Assembly (NCBI GenBank): GCA_001630475.1
Contig: KV419395.1
Location: 434,001-498,000, forward strand
Direction: 5' to 3'
Length of the DNA: 64,000 bases
From: Sistotremastrum niveocremeum HHB9708
Taxonomy: Eukaryota; Basidiomycota; Agaricomycetes; Sistotremastrales; Sistotremastraceae
Under the pieces are notes generated by a model. The model was not told where the DNA came from, searched no databases, and saw only the letters and a program-made list of their open reading frames with translations. Each line of letters opens with the position of its first letter. Positions within the stretch are counted from its first letter, which is position 1. The translations under genes were made by a program, and so were the position numbers. Shown here piece by piece: positions 22,891 through 36,968 of the stretch.

Positions 22891-23983
22891 TGCAGGCCTT
22901 CAGAATTGTACAGTCCTCATACACATCACTAGATATTACTCAGATCATCGCCCGAGTCCGAGTCGTCCTCGTCGCCAACATCGACACGAGGCATTTCGTC
23001 TCCTGTCTTTATCTCAGTTCTCGCCTTATCATGATGATGCCTGAGAATCGTTTGGCTTAGATGATGAAAGGAAGATCTCAATACATTTGACTATGAGATC
23101 CGTGAAGATGAGTGCAGCAACTGCCTCATGGAAGGCCACATGATTACTACAGCCTGGTAAAACCCGATTCTGATGTACCCTAAAAGCTGTTCTTATAGAC
23201 TACGGCGGTGTGGTTTCCCCGTGAAATGGTCTTGTGTAAGTTTAATTCTGGACTATCTTAGTTTTTCGCTCTGTTTACACCGATCTGCGCTTACCCCCGT
23301 GAGAGCCGGCATACTATCAAGTATCCGCTGCCCAGCAACAAGGGAGACGTAACCCTTACAGGCTTTCCGGTCTTATTGTATCGTTTTATTGATTGTCTGC
23401 AACGTTATACATCCTTCTGTTCCTAAGACCCTGAAGCTGATAAACAGAAGGTAGACCAATAAGATCCCGGAGAGACGAGGCCGACTATTCTGAAATTGTA
23501 TCCCTTCATCACGGTCGTTACGAATGAAAAAGGGAACACTCTTGAAATGGTGGCAGTGATAAATAGTATATTGTAATCCTACTAATTTTACCGGAGTTTC
23601 CTGATGAGAAAATCATCGGCGAGGGAAATGACCACAAGGTCAGAGTCGGACAAATCTCGATGACGTATCTGTGTCTCTTTCGCCGCCGTGTCCTATGTTC
23701 GGACAAGAATGCACGAGGAGATCAAATGATACCCCTATGAATGCGTCGAAGAAACACGCAAAGACACAGCTCCAGTAATCCGAATCATGTCACTAATGTA
23801 GGGTATTATATCACCACTGGTATGCATAGTATTTGCGCCCGAATTCGCCCATATATAGCCTCATTGCTGAGTATTACTGGTCTTGACCTCTATTAGCGCT
23901 GTAATACCTTGTTCTGATGTTGCCCCGCCTTCACTCTCTATGAGGAATAGCTTTCAATAAAGCATATCTTAGAGTTTGATTTC

Positions 23984-24012
23984 TGTCACAGAGTGTCACA
24001 GAGCGTGACAGG
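23984..24012. repeat. Short direct repeat, three near copies of about 10 bp
   Basis: The bases run as gtcacagagt, gtcacagagc, gtgacagga. The array is too short to assign to any element. Confidence 0.4.
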
Positions 24013-24330
24013 AAGGCGTCCAACCGTAGCCGAGGGGCCGGCTGTAAGTCGTCATGACTCGACAACTACAGTACATCCACAGTCAGATTGTGGCTCGAGT
24101 GTTTATTGGCTTTGCGCATTTTAGTGGTCACAGCTCCTTTACTTCTGGATACACTTCTCCTTACCATGCATCGAGTTACTGCTCAGGGGTTGTAGCCGTA
24201 CAAATATATGACCCGATGCAATTGTCTCGTTGTTTAGATGCGAATAGTCTTGGATTGCATTCAATGATTCATGTTATGCTCATTTCTCAGGAAGATGCAT
24301 GTATTTTCTGCTGTAAACATCATTCCCACT

Positions 24331-27300
24331 TTAATCGCAGTATGCACCAACGTTTGCGGGCTGTATGTTCTGGTCAGTAATCGCGTGTCGCTTCTGAGGG
24401 ACGAACTTACAGCGACATCCCTGGCATACCGATACAGGACGCCTCGTTTCACTTTGAAGGGTCTCGTTCCGCCTTGTTCCCATTTAGCCCTTCTCTGCTG
24501 CTGGGTTTCTTCGTCAACAAGCCAATCAATAGATCGCTTCTCGGCATCGATCACGATTCGATCCCCATCTTCAACCAATGCAATCGGCCCTCCCAAAAGT
24601 GCCTCAGGAACAACGTGCCCTGTTCGACAATCAGTGATTTGGCTGATGACAAGGAGCAGACGACTCACCAACAATGAAACCGCGGCTAGCTCCGGAGAAC
24701 CGACCATCGGTTATCAGTGCAGTCGAATTGCCCAGGCCAGCTCCAATGATGGCGGCGGTCGGCCCCAGCATCTGTCTCGCATAATGAGGGTCTGTCCACA
24801 GGGGATGTGCCATCGATCATGAAGCACGAACCTCTGGCATTCCCGGAGCACCTTTCGGGCCTTGATACCGGAAGATAAGGACAGAACCCTGTAACAATGA
24901 TCTTATCACGATTGCGGAAAGTCCTCGAATTGTGCACACGTACAGGCTTTACTTTGCCGGCTTTCAGGGCAGGGGTGATTTCATCCTCACTGAAGACACA
25001 ATTTAGAAGAGCAGCAGGGAAATCGACAAGAGAACGCACTTATCAAAACACAAGGCCGTTCCCTAGCTCAGGCATGAGTGAGCAGCCAATTTCGATACCC
25101 AACCAAATCTTACCTCAAACCGAGTACCCTCCTTACCAGTAATCTTGGCCACGGCAGACCCCGGGGCCAGATTGCCTTTGAGGATGGTGAGATGCCCTGT
25201 CTTTTTGATAGGATTCTCAAGCGGGAAGATGACTTTCTGATGCTCGAACTCCAATTCTTGCACGTTGGCTAAGTTTTCGGCAATGGTTTTTCCAGTCACA
25301 GTCAATTGAGACCCATCGATCAGATCAGTATGATTCAAAAGGTATTTCAGCAGTGCCGGGATGCCCCCGATTTTGTGCACGTCCTCGAAATAGTACCGCC
25401 CCGATGGTCTAAGATCTGCCAGGCACGGCGTTTTATTTGCGACTTCTTGGAAATCATCGACAGTCAGATCTACGTTGGCGGCTCTCGCGATTGCGAGCAA
25501 ATGGAGCACCTAGGATCATCAGCTGGAGAAGGCGAATAGAAAGTAACAACGTACCGCATTCGTGGAACCACCAAGGATGTTGACGACGACGATGGCGTTC
25601 AGGAACGCCTGCCGCGTCATAATATCCCTGGAAATAATTGAATAATCTGCTAGGGCAAGCTGGGCGGGGTCAAACTCACGTTGGCTTAATGTCGAGCGCG
25701 ATAAGGTTTTTCAAATACTTCGCGGCACGCAAGCACTCCTGCTTCTTCTCTTTTACAGATTGGCGTCAGTTGGAAATGGAATACACATCTGTGCGCAAGG
25801 ACAACCAACCGGGATAAATGGCAGGTGTTGTCGCGGAATAAGGTAATGACTACGATGAGGGAAAATCAGAAAGTGGCGAGTGCTTGACATTTAGCTACAT
25901 GCCATTCCCATGACTTCTAGGACAGAACTCATTGTGTTGGCCCTATGACGGTGTATGAGCCTTACAATTTCTGAAGTCAATTAAAACGAGTCGGACTCAC
26001 GTATACATTCCACCGCAGGCACCGGCTCCCGGACAGGCATGTCTGATGATGTCCATTCGTTCGGCTTCACCAATCTTTCCAGTGACGTACGACCCTTTAT
26101 GTATGTGAGAGGCCAATAGGTGGTAAAATAGCAGTGTGTGTACCCCATGACTCAAGAACATCGCTGATATTTACTTCATCTCCAGCTTTGAAGCCCATAC
26201 CGGGACAGTCAAGTTTTCGAATACCGGATTGTATAGTACCTGAAATCAATAGGAGATCAGAATCGAACTGAATCCTGTGTTATTCGCGCGACGAACCGCC
26301 ATAGACAACAATTGTCGGTCTGTTATAACGAGCCGCAGCGATCAAACATCCAGGCACTTTGCTGTGTGAGATATATATCATACACGTCGTAAGGCTCACT
26401 GTTTTTGTCACAGCCTTCAGAGTATTATCAGTCAAAGAATCTGCTACCGAAGAGAAAGCAACATACCGGGGACACTTATGCAAGCGTCATAGTATTGTCC
26501 CTATAGTAGGATTAACGAGTAATTCTGCCTATGCCAGAATGTGTGTACCATGACAACCTAGTCGAGCATCTCAGGTCACAGCCAATAACATCTATAAAAT
26601 GACTCTCACCGACTCGATCGAATCCGCGATCAAATCTCGACTCGGTAATCTGTTGACTGGGTGAGATGCCAACAGCAAGAGAATCCTTAAATCTCACGAA
26701 TAACGCATTCCTAAGCGTTGAAGTTTCGATCATCAGTGAGAGCTTAAATACAGTCCAGAGTGAGTTCACGTACCTTCAGTACCCATTGTAATAGCATCAG
26801 AGATGCCAATAGTATTGAAGATCAATCCGACGAGCTCCTCTGATTCACATCCCTCCTTGATCTTCTTGGCTAAATCGAGCTATTGAGCAGTCTGAGGATC
26901 GTTAATCATAACTGGACAATGCAGTTTGCGGCGTACGAGATGGACATTGCAAGGATTCCCTGCATCATTTATGAGCCCCAAGTCACTGACAGGAAAGACA
27001 GCTAGCGTTCGCTCACCTTCCCACCAAATACTAGCAATGCCAATTTGAGGCCTTCCCATATCCTGCTCCTTCAAGCCCGCCCCATAAACTGGGCCATGAT
27101 CTCAGCATTGCGCAGATAATCGTGAAATAACGGTTGCGTACGCATGGCTACCGCAGCCCCTCCATTCTGCAGAGATGTGGATAAGTACCGAAATTCAGGA
27201 AATTGGTGACGATCGGTGCACCTTTTCCTCTGTAATATGTGCAGAGATTTTGTTCAGTTTGACGCCCTTGGGAATGGCGATATCTTCAGCTTTCGGAACA

Positions 27301-27380
27301 GCATATCTGCTCGCCAAATCAGTATCTCAATGCTCCTTAAAGAGAAATCGATCGTACATTTGAACTTCACCGGGAGCCAT
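24331..27380 (-). CDS. ILV3: Dihydroxy-acid dehydratase (IlvD/Edd family), possibly non-mitochondrial paralogue
   Basis: Many short exons assemble into a full IlvD-type protein: [13 protein letters not shown], then [139 protein letters not shown] and [18 protein letters not shown]. The cysteines in PGCDKN and GACGG match ligands of the Fe-S cluster. The enzyme makes 2-keto acids for valine/isoleucine. The N-terminus [20 protein letters not shown] lacks an obvious mitochondrial presequence, unlike the classical fungal enzyme, so this may be a cytosolic or sugar-acid-specific paralogue; a missed upstream exon cannot be excluded. It ends [11 protein letters not shown]. Exons of 9 nt (26549-26557) and 15 nt (26400-26414) are needed. 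Confidence 0.85.
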
Positions 27381-27763
27381 TGCTATAGAGTCGAGCAGAA
27401 AGAATGACCGTTACAGATCCCACCATTGGCTCTTAAGGACATGTATTTAGCATTCAGGATAAAGTCACGAGTCGATTGCAAGCCGCAAAAGGCTCTCCGT
27501 CCGGGCCAGGACTGGCAGGAGGAAGCATGGCCCCCCGCATCCGGCACGTCGGCAGATGGAACGTGACTGAAAATCTTTCCACGTGACACGCGCTCCCTCG
27601 GCGATCCGATCCGAGGTGCCGAGCATCCCTTCCAGCTTTGACCTTTTGTCACATTATATTGGAATTACTACAGTGTGGATGTATGATACAAATGAAGGCA
27701 AACCAGAGAAATCCAGAGTGGTGTGTCAAAGACTCTAAATCAATCAGTATGGACAACCAACGC
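27381..27763. other. Tandem intergenic region, dehydratase promoter and Chs4 3' UTR
   Basis: The stretch is 383 bp with no gene. A short ORF on the minus strand (27652-27383) overlaps it but has no recognisable text. If the dehydratase has an upstream presequence exon, it would lie here. Confidence 0.45.
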
Positions 27764-30219
27764 TCACATCACCCGACATTCTTTCTCTTCCATCTTCTGA
27801 CTCTGGAATCCCATCTCCTGGAATGTCGCAGGTCCCTTCGTGGATGCAGGAATAGGTATGACTGAGTTAGAATGAACCGGACGAGGAGGATGAGGACCTC
27901 CAGATGGTCGTGATTGAGGCGATTGATTTCTATAGCGGTTTGAAGGCGATTGTCGACTGTCAGGCGGAGGCGGAACGAAACCCGGGTCCACCAGACTCTG
28001 ACCTCGACTATGCCTCACTGGTGCGTTCTGAGTCTGTGGACGAGTTTGTGGAGGTGGCTGTGCGACAGGAGGAGGAGGTCCATTGCCAGCCAGTGTTGGA
28101 CGTCGAGCTCCAGGAGGCAACTCGTTTGGGGTAGTGGGTCCAGACGGAGGTCCGTAGGTGCTTTGAGGCAGGGGCACCTGTTGCGGTTGTTGTGGTTGTT
28201 GATGAAGGGAGTTCTTTCGAATAGCATTGACAACGGCCTCAGCACCTGGTCCGCTGATCGCTCCACGACCTGAAGCCACAGCTTCATTGCGTGCTTGAGT
28301 TCGCTTTCTCACCAACTTATTGTTAGTGATTGCCTCATGTTCCTCGCGAGACAATAAATTGGGTGAAGGATGTGACAGCGCTCTTAGGCGTTCAGGGGCG
28401 TCCTCATTTCCGTGTTGAGCGGCCTGATGACAGAATGAGCTTTCTGGGCTATTGAAAAGGGACCTTGACACGTACCCTGGTATACCACTTTACAGCGGCA
28501 TCAACGTCCTTAATGCCACCTACGCCGACCTCGAGGTAATAGCCCATTGCGAACTCAGCGCTCGGCAAGCCTTTGCGAGCCGCTTTCTCTGCGAAAGTAT
28601 AGGCCAATCGCTCATCTTTATCAAACGACCCTTCAGCGCCGCACAGGAACCATTTCGACAGAGCCATATCTGCCTCGACTTCCCCTTGTTGAGATGCCAG
28701 CGAATAATACTGCACTGAAAGAAGAGGGTCGAAAGGAAATGGAGGGTCGGCATATTCATAGGCGTGCCCCAGCTTGTACTGAGCTGGCGAGAACCCTAGA
28801 TATGCGGCACGTTCAACGAACTTGCGTGATTCAGTTTGGAGAGTCGCACTGGGGCCCGGCAGGAAAGGATTGAACAATGCCGGTGGGATGGAGACATGGG
28901 AGAACTCAGACAGCAACAACAGGCCGTACACGTACGCCGGTTGAGGCACCTCGATTGATGCCAGTGTCGCGGCGCGATGAAGTAAAGGAAGCGCTTTAAC
29001 AGGATCGATCGGAAGATCCAGCTGCCCTAATAGATTGGCCATCCCCAATCGCTGATTGTAGATGCATGATTAGAATAGATGAAAATCTGAGGAAGAAAAT
29101 AACCCACATAGCAGCATGACTCGACCCCTGCCTTGGCACCGCGTTCAAAACAATCCCGGGCTCTTGGTAAATCACCAACGCCCTCATAGTCTCGGCCTAA
29201 TTGAAACCATGCAGGACCATATCCAGCCCTAGCACTGGCCTCGAAATCACGGAAAGCGGTTCGAGGGTTTGACGGGATCAGCTCGGGGAAAGAGCCAGAG
29301 GTGGCAAGCTTTCCTCGCAAACAGACTGCTTCCGCCAAATGAGGAGGCGCCTGGGCGGGAAGCGGTGGGTGTGGTGCAAGCGCCAAGATGGTCTGGACGG
29401 CGGTTCCTGCCAGATCGTAAAGAGCTGGGTCTGTGATCTTGGCAGGTCCGACGTTGGATGAGGTGCCACCTGCGCCTTGCGAGCGGTCAACCAGGTACAA
29501 CACGTCTTTCGCCCAGGCGATTCGCTGAGCGGGATCGGTCACGCCCTGAGTATCTGATAGGCTCTGGACGGTTGGGAGGTTGGCGGTCAATGCTGGTTGA
29601 CCTTGCGCATTCATTCGAGGCGGCGATGGTTGTGGTCTCGGGGGCGGAGGTGGTTGGCCACGAGGAGGATCTTGAAATGTCAGATTTTGGAACGATTGGT
29701 TCAAGGCCAATGTATCATGTCGAGGACTACTGTTGTAGTTAGGTTGAGGTGGAACGGGAGGTGGTGAGCTGTAAAGTGACGTTCGAGGGTTGTTCCATGA
29801 AGTGGGTGGAGATCCTGGGATGCCTGGTGAATAGGCACCAGGGGGAGGTCCATATCGTGATGAATCGGCGGCGCCTGAAGCGCGACGATTACCTGGCATT
29901 GCGACAGGCAGTGAGATTGGAGGCTGGTTCATCGAGAATGCTTGATCGTCCAGAGAAAGGGCCATCTAGTCAAATCAGCTGCCAGTCCATAATGACACGG
30001 ACGTAAGACGCTCACATCAGATGGAACGTTGGATGTTAATTTCTGAGGGCGTGGCGCCACTAGAGGGTCTGCGAAATGAGGCGCAGGGTAGTCCTGAGGA
30101 TCTGGTCTAAAGTTGGGAGGGAGAGGCGGAACTGGGGGTGGCAGCGACGACTTGCGAGGCTGCTGGTACTGATTTGAATTATAATCGTAGGGTCGGGGTG
30201 GGAGAGGAGGAGTGGCCAT
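27764..30219 (-). CDS. CHS4: Chitin synthase activator Chs4/Skt5-like, Sel1 repeats, CaaX end
   Basis: The start MATPPLPPRPYDYNSNQY leads a proline-rich N-terminus of about 200 residues. A run of Sel1-like repeats follows (ARAGYGPAWFQLGRDYEGVG, RLGMANLLGQLDLPIDPVKA, AAYLGFSPAQYKLGHAYEYA, AARKGLPSAEFAMGYYLEVG, WYTRAAQHGNEDAPERL). The tail is again Pro/Gln-rich and ends in CRVM, a CaaX prenylation box. Yeast Chs4/Skt5 ends in a prenylated CaaX box too and links Chs3 to the septin/bud neck. An N-terminal donor joins SNVPSD to MALSLDDQ. Three main coding exons are visible. Membrane attachment by farnesyl is inferred from the CaaX. Confidence 0.88.
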
Positions 30220-30544
30220 TAACGTCACGGTGTGGTTGGGACGAATATAAACTACTGAGTACGAATCGGCTTGGGGATGCTCATCAGCGAACCAGGGCAG
30301 TAACCGCACAGCTCTTCGGAGCGAGGCTGTGTATATGCAGTGCCGTCTGGTGCATCTAAGACAATATTACCCTAATAGTCCGCAGTTTGAGTCATTGACT
30401 TGTCTCTAGTGTTGAGTATTGAATATTCGCTTGAGTTGTGCGAACAAGGAGGCGGGTCTATCTCCGCTTACGGTGGCTCCATCATTTCTCGGGTACTGTA
30501 CACAAAATACAAAGGTATACCGGTAACAAGCACTGATACTCGAC
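30220..30544. other. Tandem intergenic region
   Basis: The 325 bp between the Chs4-like start and the BCAS3-like stop hold no recognisable ORF; they likely contain the Chs4 promoter. Confidence 0.5.
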
Positions 30545-33500
30545 TCAAACACCACCATCTCTTCTCTTTCTGTGCACCCCAAGCTCATGCACTCCATGCG
30601 TTTGTTCCTCGTCCATCGTTCCTGCTGGATAAATCTCGTCAAACCTCTCTGCCTCCTCAACAGCCTCTCTGTCCTCTTCCGCCCAGCCATCCCACGCATC
30701 TTCCGCTCCATCAGGAGTGGCGATGGATGCGCCAGAATGTGAATCGCCGCCGCTTGTCATGCGTGATTCCGCGTCGTCAGGCCGATCAAGCATCTCTTCC
30801 TGTTCATCAAATTCCAATGGAATGCTCGACACTCCCATTGCATGCAATTGATCGTCCGTCCTGGCAGCGAGCCGAGGGCTCCTGACTTTGCCAATCTCTC
30901 TGCGCAGTCTTCCCAAACCTTCTCCGACACCCTCCGTTATCCCCACCGCCAGTTGAGCACTGCGGCGTAGCGGGATCGCGTCGAGCAGATGCCGGTGACT
31001 GTTGGACGGCCCGTTGGGCAACATCGGGTAGGCGGGGGAGGCTGGATTCATGTAGTCCAAGTCGTCTGAGATCGCTTTCGCGATAGGCTCGTCAACGCTG
31101 TTCCGATGTCTTCGTCGCTTCGCCCCGGCACTGTTAGTTCCCATGTCCATGGATTGCAGGAACTCATCGCTCGATCCAGAGGTATAAGCTGAGATCTGAA
31201 CTTCTTTACGCACCGTCACCACAGAGGTAGGGACGTTGAAGTGCGCATTCCGAAGTAGCGCATGATAGTCTTCCGTGAGTGCGTGGAAAGTAAATTGATG
31301 GGACAGATAGACCGATGGAGGAAGGATTTCAGAGGAACGGGACGATGTTGACAACTCCGCTTGTGATAACCAACTAGGACATGTGTTAGACTGATGCTGG
31401 ACCTCACCAAAATAAGGGACGTACTGGTTCCCGGGGTTCTTCGCTTTCGTGGGTACTTCACGTTCCAGTTCAACGAAAGTCGGATGAACTTCACCCCAAA
31501 GTTCCGAACGTTGTAGATGCCAGGTCGCCAAACAGATATCTTTCGCTTGCAGGGTACCACCGAGACTGCGAGTTCTATCCATCAAGCGACTCAAGGCTGA
31601 TCCTTGATTTCCTTGAGCCGATTGTTCTGGAGTAGGTGCAGAACGGGGACCGGTTGTCTTTTGAGTTGACGGAGTCGAGCGTCCTCTGGGTGATGTCGAT
31701 AATGATGTGTTTGATGAACTACGCGTTCTTGACATTTCCGCGGAACGAGGAAGCGATGACGGTCCAGAATGATCAACTGAATCCACAAGAATGCGCCAGA
31801 GCTCAAGTGATCCGAGATGAGGGTTGAATACGAGAAGATCCTGGAAAGGGCTGGTAGAAGGTTGTTGTCCAGTCGGACCTAACAGAGGACTCGTCGTGTT
31901 CGAGGCTTCTCCACCCTTTCGTCTTCTCAGCGAGACAGCGGTAGACTCAGGAAGGCTATCAGATTCCTCTGATGACAAGAATTTGATAGCAAGTGGGGTC
32001 GACTCTCCGTCTCCGGGTCTCTGAGGTCGAGATGAAGGTTTCAGTCTAACCAATGGCGTCACAGAAGTAGACAAAGGTTGCTGCAATGAATTATGAGTCA
32101 TCTTCAGTCGGCGGACAGAATGCATACTCACTAGCTCAGAAGGATTCTGAACACGGCCCTCAATATGACTGGATATATGGGCGGGTCCCCCATAGGGATT
32201 AATTGCAAATACATCTATATTCCACTTTTTAGTTCTAGGCTTATACTAGAGGAAATGAGACCCACGTATTGTGCCTCGGTGAGTACCAGCGGCCATCCAT
32301 CGCCCGTCGATACTGGAACTCAGCGTCATTATGGAAGCGGTTGTATGGCCACGGCGTAAATCATAAAGATGCCAAGGCAATCCATCTTGTCGTTCACGCT
32401 TGGGTTTAGTCTTCGTTTGAGGCGAAGACAAAGACTGAGTATTAAATGAAGGTTTGGGACGGATCGCATAGATCATCACGGCCTGACCCTCGGCAAGAGA
32501 GCAGCTAAGAAGAGTCCCGCTCGAATCCCATGCAAGATTATGAATCGATTGATTCCCTTCAGCCACACTGAAGCGGTGAACTTCGCGCGGTGCCTGGAAG
32601 GTACCCGAAGAGAGATCGAGGATCGAGATCCAGTTGCCGCTACGCTCTTCCCCACCTAAAAAGGCCGGGGATATGGGAGGTATAGCATGACTAGAATCAC
32701 GTCTTCTGATAGCCCGTGTAGGAGGCGAAGGAGAAGATCCTAGCGTGGATGACAAAGGAGATTCAGCAGGCGCACTTCGAGAGAACCATTGGCCTAGACC
32801 ACTCGTACGCTCTGAGGCTTCACCAGATTTACCAGCGGCCACAGCGAGAGCGATCCCACCCAGGGTCTTCACCCCGCTGAGGAGACCCTGACCGGCCCGA
32901 ACAGCGGTGTCCAAAGCCGGTGACGTAGTGGACGAGTTGCGACTCATTACAGAGGGATTGTTAAATAAATGTCTTTCATGCTGAAGCGGTGGAAGAGACG
33001 TAAATGCAAGCAGTCGCCCTGAAAGAGAAAAGATAGGCGACGCCGAGACCGTTGTTATGGTGTGGCAAAGCTCAAGAGTACGAGCTGAGAAGATATACAA
33101 TGTTGGTGGGTTAATGGATGACTGAAGGAAGAGATTTAGCTTTGTCAAGACGTCCCAGATGGAGACACATACAATAATAATGAAGTCCTTGTTGGCCTCT
33201 AGTTTGGTTGACCATGGAATGGAAGATCGTTTGACAACAGCACGCGAAGAAAGAGAATAAGCAAGGAATTCCGTTGCAGATGTTCCCTTAGCGCCAATAA
33301 GGATAGCTATGTATGAGGTCTGGGGGTCGTTGGCACTGTTCGGGTTGGTGAATTCCCGAGAGACCACTGACGCGCATACAACGGGTTGATCCGAGAGAGA
33401 GGTGTCCTTCAGGTTCAGAATCTCTTGCACATTAGCAAGAGAGGAGATATCCCAAAGCTGAAGCCCTCTCTCATATCCGATCAGAAGAAGGTTCTTTTGG

Positions 33501-34204
33501 GAGCTTGATCCGACGTGCAGTGTCTCCCAAGATGTGAATACGATCTTCTCCATGGGATCGGGTGCAGATAGGACGTCAGCCTCCATTATATCCTCATCTA
33601 GTATCGGATGTCCCAGATCATGCGCTCCAGATGCGCCCACATTGACCGGCATCAGAAGAGGACTAAGTGTCCCGACACCGAGAGACGAATTAGAGCTATC
33701 TCGCCTAGACGTTCTCGAGTTTCCGATGAAATTGCCGAAATTTGTAGGCCTCCACCTGGGAGGTGAGTTAGGGACTGAAATCGGGTTAGATCCAGGATAG
33801 TATGATCGAACAGTTCGAGCCAACTGCTCTATCATACTCGGCTCCCTGGAGGTCGAGGGTTCGGCACAATTAGAGTGTTTGTCTATGAGACATGCAGCTA
33901 TGGGTACTCACGGAACAACAATGGGATTCACAGTATGGGGTTGTCCGCTCAGTTGTATCTTCATTACCGTCTGCTGGGCAGTCTTGGGAGCGATCCCCGA
34001 CGTCATGCCCAGATCGTCAGGCGGGGCGTTGAGGTCGAGCGCCGATGGCGGTCTGTCAAAAGCCTGAAAGGTGTGTTGTTCGTGGATGGTCGTGCCCTCG
34101 TCAAGCATGAGTAAGGGAGGGGTGGTAGATAAGTGGTCATTGGGGGCGACGGCAGGGGAGCTCTTCTTTGAACGAGATCGAGGTCCATTGCGACGCGATT
34201 GCAT
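30545..34204 (-). CDS. BCAS3-like WD40/BCAS3-domain protein
   Basis: The N-terminus (MQSRRNGPRSRSKKSSPAVA) is basic and disordered. A PROPPIN-like WD40 region follows: KIVFTSWETLHVGSSSQKNL, LLIGYERGLQLWDISSLANV, TLYIFSARTLELCHTITTVS, NWISILDLSSG, IHNLAWDSSGTLLSCSLAEG, IMTLSSSIDGRWMAAGTHRG. Then come HVFAINPYGG and a BCAS3-type C-terminal domain (LVRLKP, ICLATWHLQRSELWGE) ending in acidic text EDAWDGWAEEDREAVEEAER. This combination matches BCAS3/Rudhira, which in animals binds phosphoinositides at the phagophore with PHAF1. Fungal function is poorly known. Long serine-rich linkers separate the blades. An alternative is another Atg18-fold protein, but the second half supports BCAS3. Confidence 0.75.
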
Positions 34205-34455
34205 GAAAGAAAGGCTAAGAGTACGCGACGTATAGAGAAATTACCAGCAGAAATTACATGAGCAGCCCTAGTCAAAGGGCTGAGGGGAGTTGAAGAGAGA
34301 GACAAGTGCTAGAACGAGTCAAGCGTATATGAAGTAAGACCCCCTGATTTAGGCAATCCAACTGCGGCCACATAAGTCCGAACATTTCATCCAGTATCCG
34401 ATGACTCAAAGCCAAATAGGCAATATATTTCGATTTCTATATCCATCTCGCCATC

Positions 34456-36854
<2,399 letters not shown>

Positions 36855-36968
36855 CAAAAACCTCCCAAGTGCCGAAAACTCAAGACTCTCCACGTGATAC
36901 AAAGCAGATCTCCGGTTTCCGCTGGCGCTTCCTTCGAGTTCCGATGGACGACTCTAAATTCGCCGATC

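Larger units (their letters stand above)
22114..24330. other. Gene-poor 2.2 kb gap
   Basis: Apart from the doubtful ORF at 22327-22890, this stretch holds only short ORFs with no recognisable text. A short direct repeat sits at about 23984-24012 (three near copies of gagtgtcaca). From about 23050 to 24260 I see no gene-like signal. It could hold decayed sequence, but no terminal repeats or transposase text were found. Confidence 0.5.

Noticed and set aside
23000-24300. Possible mobile-element remains in the 2.2-kb gap
   Set aside because: No terminal inverted or long direct repeats, transposase, reverse transcriptase or capsid-like text could be read on either strand.
27060-27180. Apparent frameshift in the dehydratase between NGGAAVAM and [10 protein letters not shown]
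   Set aside because: An intron starting at gtacgcaacc and ending gcccag restores [10 protein letters not shown], which matches the family, so no frameshift is needed.
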